64,000 bases of DNA from Limanda limanda (taxonomy: Eukaryota; Chordata; Actinopteri; Pleuronectiformes; Pleuronectidae), in contig NC_083651.1 of NCBI RefSeq assembly GCF_963576545.1, forward strand, positions 6,962,386 through 7,026,385, written 5' to 3'. The notes under the pieces are model-generated. The model did no database searches and had not been told where the DNA came from. It saw only the letters and a program-made list of their open reading frames with translations. Shown here piece after piece: positions 37,521 to 51,004 of this stretch; position 1 is the first letter of the stretch; the number at the start of each line of letters is the position of its first letter. A program made the position numbers and the translations under genes.

Positions 37521-37564
37521 GGAAAGTTTCCAACTTTGAATATTCCCGGAATTTTGCAACCCTA

Positions 37565-37572
37565 GTCAGAAG
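37565..37572. repeat. hAT target-site duplication, right copy
   Basis: The sequence gtcagaag immediately follows the right terminus and is identical to 36672-36679. Confidence 0.88.
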
Positions 37573-38398
37573 GCCCTTTTACCTCGAAGAGAAACCATGC
37601 GGCCCCTTGTGCTTGTTTTGGAAATCAGTGTCATAAACATCAAAAGTATTTGGAATTGCCAACGCAACAGACGTTCTCATGGGCAGCAAACAGAGATTTC
37701 CACAGACATGTCGACTGATAGAAAGGAGCCAGCGAGCGAATCAGACCAGCTTTGTTCAGCGGTCCATGGTAGAGCAGGCCCGAGGCAGCCGTGGCCAGAT
37801 GGCAATCCCAGAAAGATGTTCCACCATCCTATCTTATTGATACTGACTCACTGCGCACAGCTCATGTGTGTGTTTGAAAGGGGACCACGTACGTCACCTC
37901 CTTTGTGGTCTTTTTTCATTCCTTCTGACATGCATTTATCAGCCGAGGACTGAGCGTACGCACACTCACACCTGAGAGCTGCCCCGGAGCAGCCGTACTC
38001 TTCTGCTGTCGGCCGCTGGGAGCAAAACATTCAATCATTGAAGGCCTACAACACACGGCTCTAAAAGGAAACAACTAAGTTTGTGTTGGCGTGTGTCAGG
38101 CAGACGGGAGGAGAGGGAGAAATAAAACAAAAGAGTGGAAAGCAGAGGGAGTGGGCCGGTGGGGGGAAGGGAGGCCTGGCAGGCGGATTGAGGCTTGGGC
38201 GCCACATCTGCCCATGCCTCACTTCCTGCTCTGCGGTTTCTGGCCGGCCACACTGACACCATCAACGAAACAGCAGGAGGCTTTGACTTTGCTTTATCTA
38301 CAGTAGCATTGTTCCTAAACTCTAATTCAGATCATTCGTTCAGGAGGTGATCATTAATTGCCTCTCAGGCCAAATGGGTATATTTCAGTGTAGCTGTT

Positions 38399-38441
38399 TT
38401 TTTGTTTTGTTTGTTTGTTTGTTTGTTTGTTTGTTTGTTTT
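38399..38441. repeat. TTGT tetranucleotide repeat
   Basis: About nine copies of gttt between T-rich flanks. Confidence 0.9.
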
Positions 38442-39322
38442 TTGCTCTGATTCACATTAACTCAAGGGAAGCCATCTGATGCCTAAATCATCAGCACGGA
38501 GCAGACACACTGCAGCGGTTTGGGTTAAATAGGCCGTCCTCTGTGCAATCTCAGTGGTAATCGTAATCCAGGGAGAGAAGCTGTTACTGAGCTGTCGGTG
38601 AGCTGACCTCACAACACAGAAACGGGTAGCTTCGCCGCATCGCCACAGATCTCGCTTCATTTACTCCCCAGAGTGTAAGACAGAGAACTGTTGAGGCTTT
38701 ATTAATATGAATGAGAGGAGAGGGGGTCGCCGGCTCACAGCTTTTATGAAACACAGTCCCTTTCCAGTAACCTCGAGCTGGCAGTTACAAGCAGCACCTA
38801 AAAGAAACTAAATATACATCTTCTCACAGCTCTCAGTTCTTTGGAGCAACGTTTCCCTGAAGCGATTTGTCAGCGATTACCTGATGAAGGCTATGATTGT
38901 ACTAAAAAATACATTTTGTTTGAATCCATTTTTGCCTTTTGTGCTCCAGGTTCACTTTCATCCTGCAACTGGCCTTTGGCTGCACTACAGCTACAAGGCT
39001 TTTCCAGTCCACTGTCCCAGTCTCATGTAGAAACGCTGCTCTCATCCCTTTAATTGATTTTATAGACAAACTTGCATTTGTCATAATACAGGATGAAGCC
39101 CAGGACAGACGGTTAAATATCTTAATGCAGTTAATTGCCTTTGTAAAATAGGAATGGAGCACAGTGTGTGCGTGTGTGTGTGCGCTAGTGCACACGTGTG
39201 TATATGCTGGTCCTGCAGGAATAGGTCCTATTGATAAAGGCTTCCCACAAATGGTTCTCATTTTACCAGGTGTAAGCTTTAGTCTGCTTTACTGGATACC
39301 CTGATTTTATGTTGTGTCATCT

Positions 39323-39329
<7 letters not shown>

Positions 39330-39374
<45 letters not shown>
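39330..39374. repeat. CA microsatellite
   Basis: Uninterrupted CA dinucleotides preceded by tatata. Confidence 0.92.
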
Positions 39375-39376
<2 letters not shown>

Positions 39377-39798
39377 TGTGAGCACAACATGCCGTGGCCT
39401 ACTTTTCCAATACCCCTGTTGTAATCCTATCTGCGACCACTGAATAGGAGCGCTGTGGGAAAGCCTGAACCACCATTGTGGGACAGAAAGGCTGAAAGAA
39501 AGAAAGAGGCTGGAGAGGCTGTGCCGGCTGGATTTAGTCTCCGTCTCCAAAGTGGTTAATTAGCTTGAACTCCACATTCCTATCACCAATTAGAATGAAC
39601 CCCAGTGTCAGAGGAAAATGTCTGTAAACATCCATGAACACTGAACATTAACACATTCCGACGTAATTACAGTCAGGATAGTCGTCCAGCATTTTGGACG
39701 ACTGTCCTCGGCGCCCGACGTAGCGAGAGCTCAGGTGGCGGCGCTGGATGCTCTGGGCGGTGGCAATGCAGATGTTACCTGGTGGCTCTACGCTTTCC

Positions 39799-39960
39799 CG
39801 TGTGTGTGACTGTGTGCGTGTGTGTGTGTGTGTGTGAGCCAGCTGTGATGGCCAGCTGCCCACTTTACCAAGGCCCTGGCAGCTCCCAAGGGGGTTGCCC
39901 CAGATAGAAACTCCAAGAGGAAAGCATCACATACATGCACACACACACACACACACACAC
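39799..39960. repeat. Facing GT and CA microsatellite pair
   Basis: A GT run at 39799-39836 and a CA run at 39938-39960 lie about 100 bp apart in inverted orientation, so the strand could fold back on itself. Confidence 0.8.
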
Positions 39961-40540
39961 TCCTTCTCTCAGAGGTACACCTGCATGCAGAGCTGCTTGC
40001 GTCGTCCCACAAGGAGAGGTTCGTGCTTATTTCCGACGTGACCTCAAATTGTCCTGGCGCAGCAAAGTTTCCTCACAGCGTTGTTTGTTGTTGTTAGAAG
40101 GTGATGGCACACAGCAGTAATCTGACATTGAGTTATTTCCGTCGGGTCTTGCACACGAAGCCGCTTTTAAGAAAAATAAATTCCTGCACTGGAGTACTCA
40201 CTGAAATGATGCAGAGCCATAAGATCTCTCCAGATTATTAAGGCAGACCCCTTTGAGATGATAAATAAGTCTGAGAAAAAAATATCCTGGATAGTCCCAA
40301 GTAGGGAGAAGCCAGTGTATTTTTTCCATGAACTAAACATTTGTCAGATTAAATGTTTTAGTTTTTACTGTGATGTTTTTCTAACCTCCGTCAAGTCATT
40401 TAAAGTGTTTAACTAAAATACAATGAGCTACACAATAGATCAAATCAGATGTGAAGGATTGTCTATCAGGATAAAACCTGCCTGTGCAGTTTGTTTCACA
40501 TCCACATCATTAGCACATAATTTCTACCTCACTCACCCAG

Positions 40541-40629
40541 CTCCAACAACAGACATCCCAGGTTAGTGAGCAGCTGGTAAACACAGCTGGTGAAGAGGTG
40601 GTGGAGACCAAAGCAGAGCTAAAAGGAGA
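40541..40629 (+). CDS. Candidate internal exon with coiled-coil-like peptide
   Basis: The acceptor ttctacctcactcacccag ends at 40540 and a strong donor, gtgagt, begins at 40630. Only phase 0 is open; the other two frames have stops. The 29 codons include LQQQTSQVSEQLVNTAGEEV and VETKAELKG, polar and helix-prone with Leu/Val spacing suited to a coiled coil. The exit phase (two bases, GA) fits the entry of the candidate exon at 49804. The spacing of Glu, Leu and Lys recalls rod segments of intermediate-filament proteins, but this is only an impression, and no neighbouring exons of such a gene were found. Confidence 0.38.
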
Positions 40630-41045
40630 GTGAGTATTCAATTTTGTTAGGTAGCGTGACTGAATGGAGGCTGTTCTCTGGATTTGTAAAGATGTTGATG
40701 CAGATCATAAATGGTTCTACGGGTCAACAACAATAGTAACAATCTTGTTTTGACTTCAGTTACGAGAGATTGTCGTTATCGGGCTGTGCTGTGAGTGTTA
40801 TTGCCAACAGTCACGTCCGTTCTGTTCCTCCTGTAGTCATAACAATTTGTCCCAACAGCCTTTCAACTACAAATTCCTTTTAAACTGTGGGTGACCATGT
40901 TACCCTGTGTACTCAGAGGTGTTTTTCTGCAGTCACGTGTGTGCGTGTTTGTGTGCGCGTGTGTGTGACTCTCTGTCTGTGTGAGTGCAGTCATTATCCT
41001 CAATGTCACACCGCATTGCAGTGCAGTAAAAAACCTTTTGAGTAG

Positions 41046-41056
41046 GTGTGTGTGTC

Positions 41057-41110
<54 letters not shown>
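41046..41110. repeat. GT microsatellite
   Basis: GT dinucleotides with one ct-gc interruption near the left end. Confidence 0.92.
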
Positions 41111-41114
<4 letters not shown>

Positions 41115-42509
41115 AATTATATAGTTGATCCAAGGAAGGCGTATATATGTGTATATCCACTACTGAAATTCAGATTGAGTTCATAATAGAGAAACGATTT
41201 TGGATCATTTTTAGGTTTTGTAATTTTTTGCCTCTTAAAGGTCGACTGTTATAGAGCTGAGCAGTCGGTGGCTGATACATTATACCAATCCAATGCTGCT
41301 GTTAAATAACAAGTATATAATCCTATTATTCCATGTCCATTACAATATGAAGGCCCTATATGATGGGATTGTTGTCCATTAATATATTGCTTTTGTAATC
41401 TTATTTATTAATGTAATATATATGTAAAAATATATTGAGTTAAGCCGTAGAGCTTAGAGCATGACTGGTGTTCAAGGGATTGCCGGGTACAGTGTGTCAA
41501 TGAGGATCATTCAAAAGTGATATTGTATACATTATAAAATCGTATATATTTAAGGCTAGTAATGGGTTTGGATTAGATTTGCTGTCATTGAGGACGGCAG
41601 AAACGTGTTCAGATTCACAAAAGGTGGCGGTGACGGTTCTCGGGTGAGGGACAGTTGTACAGGACTCGAGACTCACTTTTTCACCACCTTCCCAAAACTG
41701 TAACGCAACATGTTTTCAGGCAAATAGCTTGTAAATAATCAAATGGACTAAAATAATAACTGGCATTGCAAAGCAACGGGAGATAGACACCCACACAAGT
41801 GCAGAAATATTATAATGCCTAGAAGTCCATGAGCATTACTCTTTTTTCAATTTCTCATCAATCAGATTTTTCATTTGATCTCTAGTCAGGACTTAGTGTT
41901 TTGTTCGCCCTCTCTCTCTCCACATCTTAAGCTTTTAAATCTCCATCCTCTTTATCTTTTGGCTGACTGACCTGTTTTGATGAACTATGTTTTGATTTCT
42001 GGTTTATGTTCTTAGAACCAAAAATATATCATCTTATGGTTATCAAAACTTAAAACACCAGGACGTGGGATCTTATAGGAGTTGCTGATTGAATATAATG
42101 AGCGTGGTAAGGCTCGTCTTTTGTTAATCAGCCTCCTGAACAGCCAGATATCAGCCTGATTGTTTAGTCGACCACTTCATCTGATTTTGCTTTTGATGAT
42201 AAATACCCATTTATTTTTTGTCCTTTCCCCCTCTGTGACCAGATCTATGTACGTGTGAACTCAAACCCCCCCACCCCCCGTCTCTGATACACAGGAAATG
42301 GAAGGTTTTGCCGCTAACCAGGACACAGCTGTGTAGAAAGATAAATTGCCTGAGAACCGAGGGTCATTTGTCACAGGAGAAAATGCTGATGTCTGTGTTG
42401 TAATGTATAGTAAGACGGGGGAGGGTCTATTACAAATGAGGAGGAATTTATTTGGGTTCAGTATGATGGAGGGCAAGACAGAAATCCTGTTGTAGGTTAT
42501 GAGCAGCTC

Positions 42510-42537
42510 ACGTGTGTGTGTGTGTGTGTGTGTGTGT
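42510..42537. repeat. GT microsatellite
   Basis: Uninterrupted GT dinucleotides. Confidence 0.9.
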
Positions 42538-43023
42538 ACAGTATGTGTATCTCAGCCACACAATTTTTCATCAATTTCCTCTTGGTGAAAAACACTGCCC
42601 ATTACGAACATGTCCACGTAATCACATGAATTGTGTTGATATTTTCTGTGTGTGGCACTTAAAACTGAAAGTTATTTTTCAGCTGCCCCTTGCTCAATTG
42701 ATTTGAATGTTCCAAAATTACACACAGTATACCACGCAGCCTACCTACTACTGGAACCTGAGCGGTCCAACTTGGATTTTTGGCTGTGTTGCCATGACAA
42801 TGTGCTTTTTTCTTTTTTTTTCATTTAGGATTTCCCTGAGATTGTTGTCAAAATGTTGCTCGCAGCAGTTCAGCTGAGCCGGAGTTGACACGAGAAGCAG
42901 CACGACAACTGTGGGACATAATCAAAATAGCTCAGTTTGATTGGTATTCAGCAGAGCGCCTCGGCTGCTTAGTCACATCTCAAAGGGAACTCAAAAGCCA
43001 CCGGAGTTTAAGGGGATCTATGT

Positions 43024-43027
<4 letters not shown>

Positions 43028-43085
<58 letters not shown>
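43028..43085. repeat. GT microsatellite
   Basis: About 29 uninterrupted GT units. Confidence 0.93.
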
Positions 43086-43086
<1 letters not shown>

Positions 43087-45763
43087 TGGCATCCGTGTTG
43101 ATTTATCTGGGTATGAAGTATTGTTTAAACCCTGTAAAATACAGTAAATCACTTCATTAACAGTCTTAAAAACCTGCAGTTTGAATCTACCCTGTGAGGC
43201 TTGAAGTCTGCTGCCTCCTCTCCTCCCACATTCTCTCACCTCCAGCTTGTTGGCTTTGCCCTCCAGGAGTATACTGTATCATGCCAGAGGTCCTAACACA
43301 GAGCCACCCGTTGTGTTCCTCCTGCCCACACTGAGCACACAAACCAAATAATGTACGTACACAGATGCTATCGCTGGTCAAGCCTCAGCCCAAAAAACAC
43401 CAAAGCCAACAAGCAGCTGTGTGTGGATCAGGTCCCGGAGCTGCAGGGTTCGTTAAGGAGGGGGCCACACCCAGCAGCGGGGGCTGATGGTCGCCTTGGG
43501 AACCCGAAGGGAACACCCATGGGAAGAATGAAGTCATTCCTATTTACAGGTCAGCTTATTAAGTACAGAAGCAAGCGCCTGTTTAGAATGCCACATTGTG
43601 AAAAACAACAGCTGATAAATAAGGAATATATAACATAAACTAGAATGTGACTTAGCAGAGCACATTTCTAATTGGGGAAAACATCCCACAATGTTAAAGG
43701 AAGAAGTCCCTGGATCTCCCCCTTTCTGTCTCCCCCCTAAAATGTGATGGGTTCTTCTTTTGCCCTTGTCTTATCCTAAGTTTTGTGTAAAACTGTTCAG
43801 TTGTTTAGTTTATAATCCTGTTGAAAAAACAGAAAAATGATCAAATCAGATTTTTGGAAGCTACAAGAAATCACATAGTCCTCTTTGTTTATAGACTCTC
43901 GGACGGTTTTCTGTATATTTGGCTGATATTTGGGCTTTGTGAATATTCCGTCACATTGGACTTACAGTGTTTAAGTCAATTGTAAAGTTGCAGCTTTCAG
44001 AATACAGCTCATTAAAGCTCAGTTCTGTCTGACAAGTGTCCCAGTCAAAGTCTGTTCTAACACTCTGGCAGAAAAACGTCATTGCCATTTTCCCCCTGAC
44101 TTCCGAACGGGCCGTTCCCCATGCAGTGCAGCGTGTGCTAACTCTCCCTGTCGGTGAGTGTGTCGAGTCCAGGTGGTTCCTCTGATACGTGCCGGGCCAC
44201 CATCTGCCTCATCACCTGCCACCGTGGGGCTTCATCACCGGGCCGTGGCAATCCAACCAATAGGTATCATCGGTGTAGTATCAAGGATAATCCATCGCTG
44301 GCCTCCCAGAGTGCTAATCCGAACTGTCAGGGGCTAAACACAGCCCTCTGTAATACTGAACATTGAAATGCAGCATTTTTTTTAAAACCATATTGAGGTG
44401 ACATCATGCTGTGATTTTTGGCAACACAAAAATCCTCTGAGCGCTGCACTGTGACAGATAGGGAGGGAATACATAGCCACATCTCTTGCATTGTGGATTC
44501 TACCCAGCGCCTACAGTAAACGCTTACAGCACTGAAATAATCACTTTCACATTGTCTGCCGAGCCAGATTCTTCACTTCAGCAATCGCAGAATCCTTTTT
44601 CCTCACAACGGCGTCAGAATGTGACTGTGAATACAGAACAGTACTGCTGGGAAACCCCAAACCCATACAGCCACAAGCCTTTGAACATCCAAAGTACAAA
44701 TCACTTTTTATTAGAGTCCTCGCTGGGGACCCTGTTAGAAAACGTCTTTCAAGTTAAGTGGCACAGAGAAAACAGAGGAAATGTCCCCAAACAAGTGACT
44801 TTCATTGAGCTTGTGGGCTCGTTGATGTTTTCTTGTTCTGAATTTTGTTCTTTTATCGCCCGTGCAGTCGCTCTAGAACCCTTTTCACCTTGTTTCACCT
44901 TCATACATTGACACCTGGGAGCTGGACCGTCCAACAGATGAACACAACTGTCAATCTAAGAAAAGGCAAAGTGCAGCTCATCCACTTTGAGATTTGACCT
45001 TCCTCTGTGTTCAAGGACACAACCACATGCAGAAAATCTGATTCAAACATGCATGCAGATGAAAACATCCCTCCCGTTATTCCATGTGTCCATATACTGC
45101 ACAATATTAATCATCCTGTAGCATTACTGCCCTCTGCTGGACGAGTGTCAGTAAGACAAAAACATTGCCAGACACTCACGATGGAGAGAGAGAGTGCATA
45201 GTGATCCTGCTTCTATCTCCCTTGAATTATTATACACACAGACACACATATACACACACACAATCAGTCACGATATAATTACACACACATACACACATAA
45301 TTAAGTGATGCATAAATCAAAACGGTTTCCCTTTTATGTATGGGAGAGGGAAAAGCTAGGTCAGAGGGAGGGGTAGCATTTAATGGCTTATCAGGACCCT
45401 GGCTACTATGTGTAAGTGTGTGTGTGTGTGTGTCTTGTGTGTGTATGTGTGTTTGTAAACAGTGGTTACCAAGCCATTGGCCTGATTTTGTTGGCTGAAG
45501 AGCGGCAGTCGAGGTTTACAGTCACGCACTCTCTCTCTTCCTCTTATCATGCGCGGTTGACTGGCCTCTCTGTCTCTCTTTCATAAGCAGCCCTCTCCGT
45601 CTCAGTTTCCTTCCAGGCCCCCCGGTCTCCAGCGTCTTTTTACTCCTCTGCCGTCGACTTCTAATCACCTCTCTCAAGTTGATCGAAGCTCCCGTATCAT
45701 TTTCCATCCACCCACTGCCCTCCGGCCAGGTCGCACCTATTAAACCCTAATATGACCACAGCT

Positions 45764-45899
<136 letters not shown>

Positions 45900-46544
45900 A
45901 CCTCTCAGTTCTAAAAGCTCTCAAAGGCTCTCCCCTCCTTCCTCTGCTAATCCATCACACACACAACCTCATGCTCTCGCCAAACTTTGTGCACAAAATG
46001 AGGATCAGTGAGGAACACAACTTCCACACAAGGCAATGAAACTCCGCTCCTGCCTGGACGTTATTCATCTGCCTTCACACTCCGGTATTCATCCACCGCG
46101 GGACATGCTCATACACCTACGGGTCCGGTTTGGAGCCGGGTCTCCACACAGCGACTTGGGAAAGCTGCTTCAGCATGCAGCGAAAAACACGAGTGCATTT
46201 TTGTCTATTACAAGAAAAAAAAAGTCTTATTAGCAACAAAGAGAAGACGCTGAAGTTTAATTTTTTTTCTTCACACGTCCGTTGCTTGTTAGCGTGTTTT
46301 TTGCCTGCTTCAAACGATCTTGTTAGCCTGATGGCTTTTTCTCTGTAGTCCCTCATTTTTAACGAGGAAAGCTTATAAATGCTAATGAGCAGACTGGATT
46401 TTGGTGTAGCTGAAGGTTCCTGTTCACTGATAGCAAATGTTATACTGTCCACATGTCACTTTAATGATGCTGCACTATTTGACCCTGTTTTGACACCACT
46501 CCTCTCTCTGGTGTTTGGCTGAACTATGCCATCACAGAATGTTT

Positions 46545-46850
46545 CTATTCATTACCTCCACTAGGGTATTTCTTTGTTTGTTCGTTAGCAGGATTACGCT
46601 AAAACTTGCGTAATGAAATTATGTGGAGGGGAGGGACATGATCCAATGAAGAACCGATGATATTCATATTGATTAAATATTTTTTTGTGTCAAATTTGGT
46701 GCAGATCTGAAAAAAAATCGGGATCTAGTGAATCTAAATGTGATTTCATAAGAGGACGTTTTGTGGACATATGCAATCTACTGAGGGTGATTCCCTTATA
46801 GGTTAACACAAGGAATCTCCAAAACTGTTCATGAACCATAATTCAGAGGA
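46545..46850 (+). repeat. Second copy of the cctctgccagggaggtt-type repeat
   Basis: It begins attacctccactagggtatt and has the blocks tttgttcgttagcaggatta, tcaaatttggtgcagatctg, aaatcgggatct and ggacatatgcaatctactga. It shares order and spacing with the copy at 19.7 kb but keeps a longer middle part. Both are in the same orientation. Confidence 0.65.
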
Positions 46851-49803
46851 AGGATTGGTAAAAAAAATGTTGCTGATACATGACACAACTGCTGAAGAAG
46901 AAACTTAAGAAACAACTTCCCAACAGTACCTTTAATATTCATCCACTAGCTTCCACAGTTATGCTGAGCTTCGACATTTCTGCATCCCTGAAACTGCCCC
47001 TAAACTGGCTTTAGAGAAAGACAACAACAAAAACACAAAGCTGTTCTCACCGAGTCTATTCTTAGAGCTTTGTGCTTGTTAGTGGACTGTACATGTATGA
47101 ACCAACAGATGGGCTCACCACAGTAGTCTGGATTTCCTCCCTGTGAAACGCTCTCAGAGTTTGTCTTTGTCAATGGTTGTGTTCTGCTGTCAAACCACTG
47201 CAACGGCCACCAGGACTGGAGCTGTTATTTGAGTCTGGAACTCTGTTCAGCCTGGATCACACACCACAGAGAATTGCCTTCACAACCACAGCCTCTTTTC
47301 CTCTTGTCCATTCAGTTTGTGTTAGGAAGCAGAGAGTGAGAGAGAGAGAGAGCGGTGGGTAAACTCTCTGCCAGTGCAACAACACAGGCCTCTGTAGAGC
47401 ACGCACTGACTCCATTCTCCCATGTCTGCTGCTTTTGCTCTGTCTCTATAAATTAAAACATGAAGGGAAGTGGAGTAGCGGCTCTCCTTCACAGGCAACA
47501 AATCAAAACAAGAGATTTAAAAAATAACACAGCCGCCCAGCCAAGGCAGCTGTGGTGAGACTTGGCCGGCCACGGTTGTGGTTGGCTTGGACACCGAAGT
47601 ATGAATGAATTTGCGCCTGGAGTATATTTAAGTTTCCCAATCTCCTGGCTGGTCCTGACTTCTGTGTCCCACAACTCGTATCGCAAATCTGTTTTCCCTT
47701 TTCTATCTTTCTAACCATTTTCCACAAATCCTTCTCCCTGTTGGACTCTCTCTCAACCGCTGTCTCACTTTTGGTTTCTCCCTCTTTCTGCTCGGTTTAA
47801 CTTCATGTGCTTAATTGGCAAGCCCTTACACAAAAACCCTCTAATTTCGTTTTTAGGAGCATTTTATATCAAGCTGTGGGAGCGGGCTGTGGGGGAGTGG
47901 GCCGGCAATTAAAACAGCTTCATTGACCTTAAATGATCCTGCGGGCTACAGACCACAGTTTGGAAACGTTCTCCTTCACCTGAAGTTACCTTCTCCTCAC
48001 TTCACCTCTCTCTCTGCGATTCCACATCTCAGTCTTGCTTTGCCTTGTTTCTTCATCTTACACTTTCCAATAAAAGATTTATTAAATATATATATATATT
48101 ATTATATATAGCTGCTCTATAGCGGCTTTTGAGCTTTAAGGCTTTTTTTTCTCCCACAGTCATCTGTAGATTTTCTATTAATGTTTTAAGTTATCATTCT
48201 GTTTGATTCCCATAATGTTTCTCAAACCACATCTTGCATTTTGGATTCTTCATGTGCTAGTGTTTAAGTTAAGTAACTTGTTAAAAAATTAATCTTTGTT
48301 CCACTGCTAAATGAAGTCCTGCATGGGTACATTTTCCAAAAGCCTCCTGCAAACCTCCGTACGGAACCCAAACCATTTTTGCCGCAATTATCTCCAAGTC
48401 AAATCCGGACCTACACGAACCCGAGTTGTGTTCTGGGGAAAGTATCCGTCAGTTGCCGTAGCACCTGTGCTCCTGCAGCTGTCAGTGTTTCCTCCATGAC
48501 AAAGTGTCGAGCTTGCTGCTATCAAAAGCTAATACACCAATTACAAGCAGCAAAGCCACTGAGACCGTGTTCACCACTGGCTCTTTGTCTTTATATGATC
48601 CAAATTGAAACACTAGCTGGTTTGGTATTGTATAATAGTTATTTGAGCTGAAGTGAAGGGGTGAAAGGTGGCGTCATATGGGCTGAAATCATTGTGACTG
48701 ACTAGACTTCATATTTGCTGATTTTTTTTAATGATTTCTCCCCACATTCAATCTATAATATAATGATTTACCTGCATGAATACACAGTGACGCTGTTGTA
48801 GGACGCTATAAAAGATTTATCTGTCTCAGACTGGCCAGCAAAGTTTGAACATAAACAACTCTTCCAGCTTCTCTACAACAAAAGTGTTCCAGGATGTAAA
48901 TGAGTTAAGCCTCAGATGGTCCGTGTCCATGTTGCAGGTGCATGACGAGGAAAACCAGGATTTACGGAGCTCAGTAGAAACATTTTGCTGCCTTGTTTCT
49001 CCTCTGGACTGGAACATGGGAGATGTACAGTAGCCTCACAGGGGAACTACATATTTTCCATCATCACATTAACCATGTTATCGCTCCCTGTTTCATGTGC
49101 ATCCATGCAGCCTGCCACAGACCGCCGTGCCATTAATCTAAACTTAATGTAAATATTTATCTGGTTTAAACTTCCAGCTGGATGATGAATTAGCGTCTGA
49201 ATAGCAGAAAAAATACCCACGTTTCTGCTCTGTGGCCTGAACTGCTGAAAGGTCTTGTTAATTTAATGACCAGTTATGCTCAAGGAAGACATTTTATTAA
49301 TCTGATTATTTATTATTCGGAAATTCGACAGATTGAGATCAGCGTTTTGGCCACATATGAATACAAAAAACTGCCACAATGGGTTTCTCAGTAAATGGCT
49401 AGTTTCTGCCATGTGCCATGCCTTCAGACAGGAAAGCATTTAATGGGTTATTTTGCAGAGAATTAATTGGAAACACGTTTTCCCAGCTAAGATAAATAGA
49501 TTCAGTCACTTCACCTGGAAAAACGTACATTCCATTGCTCCAAACAATAGCTGTGGTCGTCCGGGAACACAAGCGAGTTGTTGCCGGGGAAAGTCCATCT
49601 GAGGTGGAAACCTGGCGGAGAAACCAACTTGTTAACTGGACCGTTCTCCCACTCTGTGTACTTGTCTTTGCCCCTCTGCATCCACCACGAATCATTTACA
49701 CTGAACTGTCCATAATCCAGGTTTCTGACAGTAACTCTGCAGTCGGCCAAACTCTCTCTCTGCTGTTTACTTACGTGGAACATCTTGTCTTTCTCTCCGT
49801 CAG
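46851..49803. other. Non-coding stretch
   Basis: Short GA (47336-47353) and TA (48087-48111) runs are present. The stretches at 47810-47960 and 49420-49510 are TAAT-rich and unrepetitive, possible conserved non-coding elements. No exon was recognised. Confidence 0.5.
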
Positions 49804-49841
49804 GTTTTTTTACGATCGCAGACGTCACACCAGAGCCAAAG
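49804..49841 (+). other. Candidate 38-nt microexon
   Basis: The acceptor cttgtctttctctccgtcag ends at 49803 and a strong donor, gtgagt, starts at 49842. Read with one leading base to finish the GA-ending codon of the 40541 exon, it encodes FFYDRRRHTRAK plus one trailing G. This exit phase, and the ending AAA-G, are the same as those of the first-exon candidate at 51005-51104, so both could join to the same downstream exon. The protein is unidentified. At this size, chance cannot be excluded. Confidence 0.35.
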
Positions 49842-51004
49842 GTGAGTGGAGTTTCTCTCTCTCTCTCTCTCTCTCTTTTTTTACTTTTTCCGCTTCTGTT
49901 TTTCAAGTCATACTCATTTTCTCTCTTCCACAACAAAATTCCTTAACAATGGCTTCATTTAGAGAGTTTGTAAAGTATTTATAAATCAACCACATCATTT
50001 CAACATTGGTGGGCCCTCGGCCAAACCCCAAATCGCCTCCATGTGTCCGGGGTGTGTTAGTGAAGCACTGAATGAACGTGGATGAGCTAATGAGCTGCAG
50101 GGTGAAGTATAATAGGACGAATGTTGTTTCACAAATTCAGACAATTTACCATTTAGCTTTTCCCTCCATGGTTTTAATAATGTGGCGCTTTGGTGCCGAC
50201 ACAGATGTAATTACACAAATCAACCACTAGAGAGAGGCAGAGTATTTATTTTCTGTTACCTCTCACACTGGTGAGGCTGAGAGGAGGAGGGGGGATATGA
50301 GCACACAAAATCTTAATGTTTAAGATATAGAAAGAAACGGAAGTGGAAAATCATTGCAATTGTAGAACATATGAATTAAAACCATTATATGACAAGGTTT
50401 TATGACGTGTCTTTAAATATTACATCTTTAGATACTTTGTGGAGGTGTGTAAGTGCATTTAAATTTTTTATTCAGTGTTTTATTTTTCATTGCTGCAAAC
50501 AGATGATCACAACAGTGCAGTGTGTGTGTGATGAACTGAAAAGCAGATGGAATAGGGAAGGAGGTGAAGTTGTTTTCTCTCTGTGACTGTGTTGAGATGT
50601 CAGTGACTCTGAGAGGGGATTAGACAGGTAAACAGCCCAATTCCACTCGCTGGGTTAATTCACCGCCATCTGAAAACATGAGTCTCCCTCTCTCTCTCTC
50701 TCCTCCGAGAGTCCCCTCCTTCTTTCTCCTCGCTCTCCCCCCTCGCCTCCCCTCCCCGACTAGTGATAGGGCAGACATGGAGTCAACGGAGGAGAGAGGC
50801 GGCGAGAGGAGGAGGAGGAAAGGGAGGGAGGGAAAGAGAGTTGGGATGCGAGGGACTGAAGTAGAAACAAAGGGACGCTGCAGGTGTGTGGAGTTGGTCA
50901 TCCTGAATATCATTAGCAAGCTGTGGCTGTGAGAGGTGAGGGAACAGGTGGACAAGTTTTTAAAGAAGCAGTTTAGTTCATTTCCTAAAAGTGCAGCCAG
51001 AGAC
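49842..51004. other. Possible promoter and 5' UTR region, otherwise non-coding
   Basis: CT runs occur at 49856-49876 and 50690-50703. From about 50660 to 50900 the sequence is purine- and GC-rich, unlike its AT-rich surroundings, and directly precedes the candidate first exon. No TATA box is obvious. An in-frame stop (TGA, 50930-50932) lies upstream of the ATG at 51005. Confidence 0.35.

Larger units (their letters stand above)
36680..37564 (+). mobile_element. hAT-superfamily element derivative with intact ends
   Basis: The termini are tagggttg and caacccta, perfect 8-bp inverted repeats. They are flanked on both sides by gtcagaag (36672-36679 and 37565-37572), a perfect 8-bp target duplication as made by hAT transposases. 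At 885 bp the element is too short for a full transposase but keeps one BED zinc-finger exon (37195-37399). Subterminal motifs of the form ggaaagttt and gggaat occur at both ends, with a regular tandem array near the right end. It is an internally deleted derivative, mobilised in trans. The perfect duplication suggests fairly recent insertion. The orientation is that of the BED exon. Confidence 0.88.
37573..40540. other. Non-coding stretch with microsatellites
   Basis: Contains a TTGT tetranucleotide run at about 38399-38441, CA at 39330-39374, GT at 39799-39836 and CA at 39938-39960. A patch at 39045-39150 has the AT-rich, TAAT-containing look of a conserved non-coding element. No gene was found before the candidate exon at 40541. 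Confidence 0.5.

Noticed and set aside
45522..45707. Basic 61-codon minus-strand frame
   Set aside because: Purine-rich low-complexity DNA gives Arg/Lys/Glu codons; there is no acceptor or family resemblance.
49511..49984. Overlapping long frames on both strands
   Set aside because: Open in both directions because of stop-poor local composition; only the 38-nt segment with splice sites is kept as a candidate.
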